A stretch of 28,317 nt of DNA from Prevotella sp. UBA7551. GTDB taxonomy: Bacteria > Bacteroidota > Bacteroidia > Bacteroidales > Bacteroidaceae. The stretch is taken from positions 17,569-45,885 of the forward strand of contig DLLX01000038.1 in assembly GCA_002479145.1 (NCBI GenBank), in the 5' to 3' direction. The position numbers were made by a program, and so were the translations under genes. Below, in pieces: positions 23,047 through 28,317 of the stretch; position 1 is the stretch's first letter; every line of letters starts with the position of its first letter. The notes under the pieces were generated by a model. It had not been told where the DNA came from, made no database searches, and was given only the letters and a program-made list of their open reading frames with translations.

Positions 23047-23751
23047 TCAGAGCATTCTACGACGAAATTCCCCCAAGGTCAGTGCCGTGGCAATGGCTAC
23101 ATTGAGTGATTCCGCTGTCGCCTTGCCTTTAGGATAGTTAGGAATGAGCAAATGCCGTGTGGCCAATTTCCTTACTTGCTGTGTAACGCCTTTACCCTCA
23201 TTGCCCATTACAATTACGCCCTGCGGCTTGAGCGGAGCCTCATAAATGCTGTCGCCTTCGAGTTCTGTCACATAAACGGGACAATCGGCTGGCAAAGAGG
23301 AGAGTGACTGCACGAGCGGAGCATAATAAATATGTACGCGCGCAATGCTTCCCATCGTCGCTTGCACGACTTTTGGGCTCCAACAATCTACCGTATCAGG
23401 CGAACAGCAAATAGTATTCACGCCAAACCAGTCGGCTACACGTATGATTGTTCCTAAATTGCCCGGGTCTTGTATGCCGTCCAAAACAATAGTCAATGCT
23501 TTGGGGTCAATACTATTGACCTCTTCGCCGAAGTCGGGAATATCAAAAATACCCACCACTCCTTGTGGATGTTGCAGATTTGAGATACGATTTACGTCCT
23601 CCACATCATCGAAGATGGCCATTGGGTTGAAACCTTCATTCAGCAAGTCTCCCACAATCTTTGGACCTTCGGCCATGAACCAGCCTGTTTTCTTGCGTCC
23701 TTTGGATGTTGACAGTGAGCGGATGGCCTTGATTTGTTTTTTTGTTATCAC
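23047..23751 (-). CDS. TrmH/SpoU-family RNA 2'-O-methyltransferase
   Basis: This SPOUT-class methyltransferase uses S-adenosylmethionine to methylate a ribose 2'-OH in rRNA or tRNA. The 234-residue protein has a short L30e-like N-terminal substrate domain (KKQIKAIRSLSTSKGRKKTG) and a knotted catalytic domain. Motif 1 is LDGIQDPGNLGTIIRVADWFG, motif 2 is VIVMGNEGKGV, and motif 3 is IPNYPKGKATAESLNVAIATAL. The start is set at GTG 23751, where VITKKQIKAIRSL matches the usual family N-terminus. The frame is open further upstream, but that extension is not family-like and overlaps the divergent gene's promoter. The target nucleotide cannot be told from sequence, so no rlmB/trmH symbol is given. 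Confidence 0.92.
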   Translation of the reverse strand: MITKKQIKAIRSLSTSKGRKKTGWFMAEGPKIVGDLLNEGFNPMAIFDDVEDVNRISNLQHPQGVVGIFDIPDFGEEVNSIDPKALTIVLDGIQDPGNLGTIIRVADWFGVNTICCSPDTVDCWSPKVVQATMGSIARVHIYYAPLVQSLSSLPADCPVYVTELEGDSIYEAPLKPQGVIVMGNEGKGVTQQVRKLATRHLLIPNYPKGKATAESLNVAIATALTLGEFRRRML

Positions 23752-23755
23752 TGTG

Positions 23756-23763
23756 CAAATATA
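23756..23763 (-). promoter_or_regulatory. Predicted -7 box of the RNA methyltransferase gene
   Basis: TATATTTG on the minus strand fits TAnnTTTG and ends only 4 nt before the GTG start at 23751. Transcription would begin at or next to the start codon, implying a leaderless mRNA, unless the true promoter lies further upstream. No -33 box was found at the normal distance. Confidence 0.4.
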
Positions 23764-23807
23764 GTAAAAAATGCACCAACGACTCCCAGCAACTCTACTT
23801 TTTTTGC

Positions 23808-23815
23808 TAACTTTG
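23808..23815 (+). promoter_or_regulatory. Predicted -7 box of the TamL-like gene
   Basis: TAACTTTG matches TAnnTTTG and is identical to the box before the PBP gene. It would start transcription near 23821, giving a leader of about 13 nt before ATG 23834. It excludes the in-frame ATG at 23771 as a start. It faces away from the methyltransferase promoter within an 82-nt intergenic region. Confidence 0.5.
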
Positions 23816-23833
23816 CGCAAAATAAATATTTTT

Positions 23834-26050
23834 ATGCATTGGAAGAGTACGCACACCCCTCACCCATTTTTGCTTGCCACTCTGGTTGCTATTGTCCTGT
23901 CGGGTTGCTCCACGACCAAATTTGTCCCCGAGAGCCATTACCTGCTTGATGCTGTTCAGGTGCGTGCAGACGACAAACATTTCGATGCGGCACAATTTGG
24001 GCAGTATGTTCGGCAAAAGGGAAACTCCCGTTGGTTCTCCTTGTTCAAGATTCCTCTCAGCACTTATTCCCTTGCTGGTCGTGATACTACGAAATGGTTG
24101 AACCGAACACTACGCAATATTGGAGAGAAGCCTGTGGTCTATGACTCTTTGGAAGCAATTCGTTCCTGCGACGACTTGCGTCAGGCAATGCAAAACATGG
24201 GGTACATGAACAGTTGGGTCGATTTGGAAACGAAGACGAAGGGGCACAAATTAAAGGCCATTTACACGCTTCACCCCGGGCAGCCCTATCGTATCAGCTC
24301 GTTTCGCTTTGACATCCAAGACTCTGCTGTTGCCAAGGTGCTTGCTCCAGTGTTTGGAAACGGAGAACAACAGGTCGGAGAAGTCTTCACCGTATCATCG
24401 CTCGACAACCTCCGCAAGCGTATCACGACCGTACTGAACGATTCTGGCTACTATCGCTTCCACAAGGATTTCATTAGCTATACAGCCGATTCCGTGCAAG
24501 GCTCTCAGGGCGTGGGACTCGTTTGTCACATCTTTCCATATCAGGAGAACAACAAGTCACCACGCATACCACATCCCCGCTATCGGGTGAGGAGCATAAA
24601 TTATCACTCCAGCGACGGCTACGATCTTAGTCTTCGTCACAGTATTCTTGTGGAAAACACGGCACTGGAGGAGGGGAAGTGGTACAATGCGTCTGGCTTA
24701 CAGCGCACTTACAACAACTTTTCTCGTCTTGGGGCCGTGCGCTATACCAACATTACATTTCGTGAAGACTCTCTACATAACCTCGATGCAGACATTCGCC
24801 TCTCCACACGCAAACCGAATACCATCGCCTTTCAACCCGAAGGAACAAACACTGCGGGCGACCTCGGCGCGGCTGCCACGCTAACCTACCAAAATAGAAA
24901 TCTCTTTCATGGAAGCGAACTGCTTAGCATAGAACTGCGTGGGGCCTTTGAGGCCATCAAAGAGCTTGAGGGTTATGAGCGTGGCGACTATGAGGAGTAT
25001 AGTCTGGAGACACGGTTTCAGATGCCAAGGCTCATGGTTCCCTTCCTCTCACGCGAGGAAAGGCGAGGAAGTACGGCCTCAACAGAGCTGTCGGTGAGCT
25101 GGAATCTCCAAAACAGACCAGAGTTTCACCGCCGTGTCTTCTCTGCGGGATTGAAGTATCGTTGGCCGACTCGCGATGGAAGAGTGCAATATAAACTCGA
25201 CGTGCTCGACTTGAGCTATGTCTATATGCCCTGGATTAGCGCGACCTTTAAGAATGACTACCTCGACAGCGTTTCCAATCGCAACGCCATTTTGCGCTAC
25301 AACTACGAGGACTTGTTCATCATGAAGGCAGGCTTCGGAATGACCTACAACCATGACGGGCGCGTCATCCGAGCGAGTGTGGAGACAGCCGGCAACCTGC
25401 TCTGTGGTCTGTCGCAGCTGTTTCGTTTCAATAAGAACAGTCAAGGGCAAAACCAACTATTCAAAATCGCTTACGCACAATACGCTAAATTCGATTTTGA
25501 GTATACCCGTCTCCTGCGTCTTGACATGCGCAACACACTGGTTCTACATGGACTGTTGGGCGTGGCGTGGCCGTATGGCAACAGTACAGTGCTGCCATTT
25601 GAGAAGCGATACTTTTCTGGCGGAGCCAACTCCGTCCGTGGATGGAATGTTCGTGAGCTGGGACCAGGCAAGTATCAAGGAAAAGACGGACGCATTGACT
25701 TCATCAACCAAACGGGAGATATGCGCCTTGACCTAAACGTAGAGTACCGTACTCACCTTTTCTGGAAGTTGGACGGGGCGGCATTTGTCGACGCAGGCAA
25801 TATCTGGACGCTCCGCTCCTACCCCGAACAACCTGGAGGGCAGTTTAAACTGGACGAGTTTTACAAGCAGATAGCTGTGGCTTATGGATTGGGACTACGG
25901 CTTAACTTCGGTTATTTTATCCTTCGTTTCGATGGCGCAATGAAAGCGGTCAATCCTGCTTATAATGACAGCAGGGAGCATTTCCCCATTTTCCATCCAC
26001 GATGGGGCCGTGATTTTGCCTTCCACTTTGCTGTCGGTTTGCCCTTCTGA
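23834..26050 (+). CDS. TamL-like lipoprotein, BamA/TamA-type barrel
   Basis: The 738-residue protein of the Omp85 superfamily is found at the outer membrane. The start at 23834 places a lipoprotein signal peptide with lipobox LSGC (22-25), followed by STTKFVPESHYLLDAV. A lipidated N-terminus of this kind marks the Bacteroidota TamL class rather than BamA. POTRA-like segments follow (about 25-290; for example YRISSFRFD and YRVRSINYHS), then a 16-strand-type barrel. The barrel carries YFSGGANSVRGWNVRELGPG near residue 620, the (V/I)RG-motif strand-loop that enters the barrel. It ends in FHFAVGLPF with a terminal phenylalanine. TamL is thought to work with TamB in inserting or assembling envelope components. 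No tamB is adjacent here. Divergent from the RNA methyltransferase gene. Confidence 0.9.
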   Translation: MHWKSTHTPHPFLLATLVAIVLSGCSTTKFVPESHYLLDAVQVRADDKHFDAAQFGQYVRQKGNSRWFSLFKIPLSTYSLAGRDTTKWLNRTLRNIGEKPVVYDSLEAIRSCDDLRQAMQNMGYMNSWVDLETKTKGHKLKAIYTLHPGQPYRISSFRFDIQDSAVAKVLAPVFGNGEQQVGEVFTVSSLDNLRKRITTVLNDSGYYRFHKDFISYTADSVQGSQGVGLVCHIFPYQENNKSPRIPHPRYRVRSINYHSSDGYDLSLRHSILVENTALEEGKWYNASGLQRTYNNFSRLGAVRYTNITFREDSLHNLDADIRLSTRKPNTIAFQPEGTNTAGDLGAAATLTYQNRNLFHGSELLSIELRGAFEAIKELEGYERGDYEEYSLETRFQMPRLMVPFLSREERRGSTASTELSVSWNLQNRPEFHRRVFSAGLKYRWPTRDGRVQYKLDVLDLSYVYMPWISATFKNDYLDSVSNRNAILRYNYEDLFIMKAGFGMTYNHDGRVIRASVETAGNLLCGLSQLFRFNKNSQGQNQLFKIAYAQYAKFDFEYTRLLRLDMRNTLVLHGLLGVAWPYGNSTVLPFEKRYFSGGANSVRGWNVRELGPGKYQGKDGRIDFINQTGDMRLDLNVEYRTHLFWKLDGAAFVDAGNIWTLRSYPEQPGGQFKLDEFYKQIAVAYGLGLRLNFGYFILRFDGAMKAVNPAYNDSREHFPIFHPRWGRDFAFHFAVGLPF

Positions 26051-26060
26051 TGCGATGTTG

Positions 26061-26085
26061 CCTCCCTTCAAAAGTGTGCGGGAGG
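26061..26085 (+). terminator. Weak hairpin after the TamL-like gene
   Basis: CCTCCC (26061-26066) and GGGAGG (26080-26085) form a 6-bp GC-rich stem with a 13-nt loop, starting 11 nt past the stop codon. The following AACTTCTGTG lacks a good T-run, so termination here is uncertain. Confidence 0.3.
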
Positions 26086-26185
26086 AACTTCTGTGAAACA
26101 TTTGTGCGTTGATGATTGATAAGGTAAAATAACATGGAATGAAAAATAATTCCCTGAACTATATGGAAATATCAATTTTTATTTG

Positions 26186-26193
26186 TAATTTTG
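26186..26193 (+). promoter_or_regulatory. Predicted -7 box before the glnN leader
   Basis: TAATTTTG matches TAnnTTTG. Transcription would start near 26199, about 168 nt before the glnN ATG. It is the only good -7 box seen between the TamL-like gene and glnN. No clear -33 box was found. Confidence 0.45.
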
Positions 26194-26227
26194 CCACCGT
26201 ATAAGAAAGAAGACCTTGCATTTTGCA

Positions 26228-26275
26228 ATGGACCCTCATAACGTAGCAGACATGAAAAACACCAGAGCGACTTGA
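26228..26275 (+). CDS. Possible 15-codon leader peptide
   Basis: ATG at 26228 opens MDPHNVADMKNTRAT and stops with TGA at 26273-26275. The ATG lies in the 5' hairpin of the glnN leader and the stop lies in the loop of the terminator, so a translating ribosome would disrupt the terminator stem. That is the geometry of translational attenuation. The peptide has no run of one amino acid, no Shine-Dalgarno is visible, and chance is a real alternative. Confidence 0.25.
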   Translation: MDPHNVADMKNTRAT

Positions 26276-26293
26276 AAACCGCTCGGGTGTTTT
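26256..26293 (+). terminator. Intrinsic terminator within the glnN leader
   Basis: AAAACACC (26256-26263) pairs with GGTGTTTT (26286-26293). After one A-G mismatch, GAGCG (26265-26269) pairs with CGCTC (26280-26284) around a 10-nt loop. GTCTTTTATAGG follows. It is a strong, well-formed terminator about 73 nt before the glnN ATG and about 200 nt after the TamL-like gene, so it more likely ends a transcript starting near 26199 than the TamL mRNA. Confidence 0.8.
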
Positions 26294-26366
26294 GTCTTTT
26301 ATAGGATAGTGACCACACTGTAAACATAGATTAGAATGGTATTATTATAGATTAAAGTTTCAGGAT

Positions 26367-28317
26367 ATGTCTAATTTAAGATTTCAGGTAGTAGAGGAGG
26401 CGTTCAAAAAGCGCCCCGTCGAGGTGGAAGCTCCCAAGGAGCGACCGTCAGAGTACTTTGGAAAGTATGTGTTCAACCGTGCGAAAATGTATAAATATCT
26501 GCCGGTTGACACCTACAACAAGCTCATTGATGTGATAGACAACGGCGCAACGCTCGATCGCTCCATTGCAGACGAGGTGGCCGACGGTATGAAACGGTGG
26601 GCAATGGAGATGGGAGTGACCCACTACACCCACTGGTTCCAGCCACTGACCGGAGGAACAGCCGAGAAGCACGATGCCTTTGTGGAGCACGATGGTAAGG
26701 GAGGAATGATAGAAGAGTTCTCGGGCAAGTTGCTCGTACAGCAGGAACCTGACGCCAGCTCATTCCCCAGCGGTGGCATCCGCAACACGTTTGAAGCTCG
26801 AGGATATTCCGCCTGGGATCCTACATCACCAGTTTTCATTATTGACGACACACTCTGTATCCCTACTATCTTCATTTCCTACACCGGAGAGGCGCTTGAC
26901 TACAAGGCTCCATTGCTCCGTACACTCCATGCGCTGAACGTCGCGGCCACCGAGGTGTGCCACTACTTTGACCCGAAAGTGGCCAAGGTGACGGTCAATC
27001 TGGGCTGGGAGCAGGAGTATTTCCTCGTCGATGCCGACCTGTACAGCGCACGTCCTGACCTAATGTTGACTGGTAGGACACTCATGGGACATGAGTCGGC
27101 CAAGAACCAGCAGATGGACGACCACTACTTTGGTACGATTCCAGATCGTGTACAGTGCTTCATGAAGGACTTGGAAGTACAAGCTCTTGAGCTCTCCATC
27201 CCTTGCAAGACCCGTCATAACGAGGTAGCCCCCAACCAGTTTGAATTTGCTCCCGTCTTTGAGGACTGCAATCTCGCCGTTGATCACAACATGCTGCTCA
27301 TGTCGTTGATGAAGAAAGTGGCGCGCAAGCACGGCTTTGTCGTCCTGCTTCACGAGAAACCGTTTGCGGGTATCAACGGAAGTGGAAAACATTGCAACTG
27401 GAGTATGTCGACCGATACGGGCGTGCTGCTCCATGCTCCTGGCAAGACTCCTGAGGATAACCTGCGCTTCGTAACGTTTATCGTGGAGACCTTAATGGGC
27501 GTTTATCGCCACAACGGACTGCTGAAAGCATCCATTATGAGTGCCACCAACGCCCACCGACTGGGAGCCAACGAGGCACCTCCCGCCATCATCTCCTCCT
27601 TCCTGGGCCGCAGCGTCAGCGATGTGCTGGAGCACATCATGAAGGCCGACAAGGATGCCCTCGTCATCAAGGGCAAGGAGGGTGTGCAGATCGACATCCC
27701 CGAGATTCCTGATATCATGCGCGACAACACCGACCGCAACCGTACCAGCCCATTCGCCTTCACCGGCAACCGCTTTGAGTTCCGCGCCGTGGGGTCTAGC
27801 GCCAACTGCGCCAGCGCACAGATCGTGCTCAACACCGCCGTGGCAGAGGCCCTCACCGACTTCAAGGCTCGCGTGGACAAGCTCATCGCCAAGGGTGAGG
27901 ATAAGTTTGCGGCTATCCTCAGCGTGGTGCGCGACGACATCAAGACTTGCGCGCCCATCCACTTCGACGGCAACGGCTATTCTGACGAGTGGGTCGAAGA
28001 GGCTGCCAAGCGCGGTCTTGACACCGAGAAGTCGGCTCCGGTCATCTTCGACCGTTACCTCGACCCGGAGACCATCCAGATGTTTGAGTCGACAGGTGTG
28101 ATGAAGAAGAACGAGCTCGAGGCACGCAACGAGGTGAAATGGGAAACCTACACCAAGAAGATTCAGATCGAGGCGCGTGTGCTGGGCGACCTCTCGCTCA
28201 ACCACATCATCCCTGTGGCTACCCACTACCAGTCGATGATGGCCAAGGACGTGCAGAACCTCATGGCCATCTATGGTGCCGAGAAGGGCAAGAAACTCTC
28301 TGAGCGCATCATGAACA
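26367..28317 (+). CDS. glnN: Type III glutamine synthetase (3' end missing)
   Basis: GSIII makes glutamine from glutamate, ammonia and ATP in the cytosol, the central ammonium-assimilation step. It is the form typical of Bacteroidota. The frame runs open from ATG 26367 to the window edge: 650 codons of a usual ~730, so about 80 C-terminal residues are outside. MSNLRFQVVEEAFKKRP opens the protein. GSIII-typical segments are GVTHYTHWFQPLTGGTAEKH, NLGWEQEYFLVD (metal-site glutamates), RHNEVAPNQFEFAP, NGSGKHCNWSMSTDTG, SATNAHRLGANEAPPAI and PFAFTGNRFEFRAVGSSANC. No frameshift is seen. Long open frames on the opposite strand (27492-28226 and others) are shadows of its biased codons. Expression may depend on passing the terminator in its leader. 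Confidence 0.96.
   Translation, partial: MSNLRFQVVEEAFKKRPVEVEAPKERPSEYFGKYVFNRAKMYKYLPVDTYNKLIDVIDNGATLDRSIADEVADGMKRWAMEMGVTHYTHWFQPLTGGTAEKHDAFVEHDGKGGMIEEFSGKLLVQQEPDASSFPSGGIRNTFEARGYSAWDPTSPVFIIDDTLCIPTIFISYTGEALDYKAPLLRTLHALNVAATEVCHYFDPKVAKVTVNLGWEQEYFLVDADLYSARPDLMLTGRTLMGHESAKNQQMDDHYFGTIPDRVQCFMKDLEVQALELSIPCKTRHNEVAPNQFEFAPVFEDCNLAVDHNMLLMSLMKKVARKHGFVVLLHEKPFAGINGSGKHCNWSMSTDTGVLLHAPGKTPEDNLRFVTFIVETLMGVYRHNGLLKASIMSATNAHRLGANEAPPAIISSFLGRSVSDVLEHIMKADKDALVIKGKEGVQIDIPEIPDIMRDNTDRNRTSPFAFTGNRFEFRAVGSSANCASAQIVLNTAVAEALTDFKARVDKLIAKGEDKFAAILSVVRDDIKTCAPIHFDGNGYSDEWVEEAAKRGLDTEKSAPVIFDRYLDPETIQMFESTGVMKKNELEARNEVKWETYTKKIQIEARVLGDLSLNHIIPVATHYQSMMAKDVQNLMAIYGAEKGKKLSERIMN

Larger units (their letters stand above)
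26199..26300 (+). ncRNA. Candidate small RNA or attenuator leader of glnN
   Basis: Between a -7 box (26186-26193) and an intrinsic terminator (26256-26293) lies a transcript of roughly 100 nt. It has a 5' hairpin with stem TTGCA/TGCAA (26216-26228), extended by CC/GG past a bulge. A 28-nt open stretch and the terminator follow. It also encodes a 15-codon ORF. I could not match it to SRP RNA, 6S RNA or a known riboswitch class. It could be an independent sRNA, or the terminated leader form of the glnN transcript. Ends are estimated. Confidence 0.45.

Noticed and set aside
26199..26300. Leader RNA considered as SRP RNA or a known glutamine riboswitch
   Set aside because: The conserved SRP tetraloop/asymmetric-loop sequence and the glnA-type motif were not found. 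It is kept only as an unassigned RNA candidate.
27492..28226. A 244-codon open frame on the minus strand at the right edge
   Set aside because: It is antisense to glnN, whose frame is continuous and rich in family motifs. The low-complexity V/L/D/H composition is typical of a shadow of C-ending codons.
27600..28317. Apparent GC-richer, C-ending codon use in the 3' half of glnN as a recombination sign
   Set aside because: Stretches before 27100 are about as GC-rich, the frame is continuous, and highly expressed genes often show such bias.

Overview
This window looks like a chromosomal segment of a Bacteroidota species, most likely order Bacteroidales and probably a Prevotella-type genome. The signs are Bacteroidota-style -7 boxes (TAnnTTTG) before several genes, almost no Shine-Dalgarno sequences, a type III glutamine synthetase, a TamL-type lipoprotein/outer-membrane barrel, a DUF4421-type protein, separate pyrB and pyrI genes, and a very large GLUG-repeat surface protein with a Bacteroidales-like C-terminal tail. 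The genus is an inference from gene content. No rRNA, tRNA, CRISPR array, transposase or phage gene was seen.

Layout, left to right. (1) 1-512 is non-coding apart from one doubtful partial ORF. It holds an AT-rich inverted-repeat element and two hairpins that probably end the next gene. (2) 513-6791 (-) encodes a 2092-residue secreted GLUG-repeat protein. Its upstream region (6792-7447) carries a promoter and a cluster of palindromes. (3) 7448-10063 (-) is clpB, with a clear terminator. A 594-nt gap follows, containing the second copy of the AT-rich element. (4) 10658-11893 (-) is a DUF4421-type envelope protein. (5) 11994-14755 (-) holds pyrB, pyrI and glyA in transcription order: pyrimidine synthesis followed by one-carbon supply. 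(6) 15095-17398 (+) is a class A penicillin-binding protein. (7) 17399-18112 has no intact gene. It contains a 22-nt-period palindromic repeat array and a possible gene remnant. (8) 18113-19556 (-) is a compact SDR, nitroreductase and PspC operon. (9) 19700-22191 (-) pairs a 5'-nucleotidase-type phosphoesterase with NudC, a plausible NAD(H)/nucleotide scavenging pair. (10) 22357-23751 (-) holds a TrmH-type RNA methyltransferase and an unrecognised four-segment membrane protein. (11) 23834-26050 (+) is the TamL-like envelope assembly protein, divergent from the methyltransferase. (12) 26367 to the window end (+) is glnN, a type III glutamine synthetase cut off by the window edge. Its leader contains a promoter, a 15-codon ORF and a strong intrinsic terminator.

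Most genes are housekeeping and vertically inherited in appearance. The points most worth checking lie between genes: the short terminated transcript or attenuator before glnN, the two-copy AT-rich inverted-repeat element, the 22-nt array, and the palindrome cluster before the GLUG gene. None is proven to be a new system. Promoter, terminator and start assignments were made by eye.
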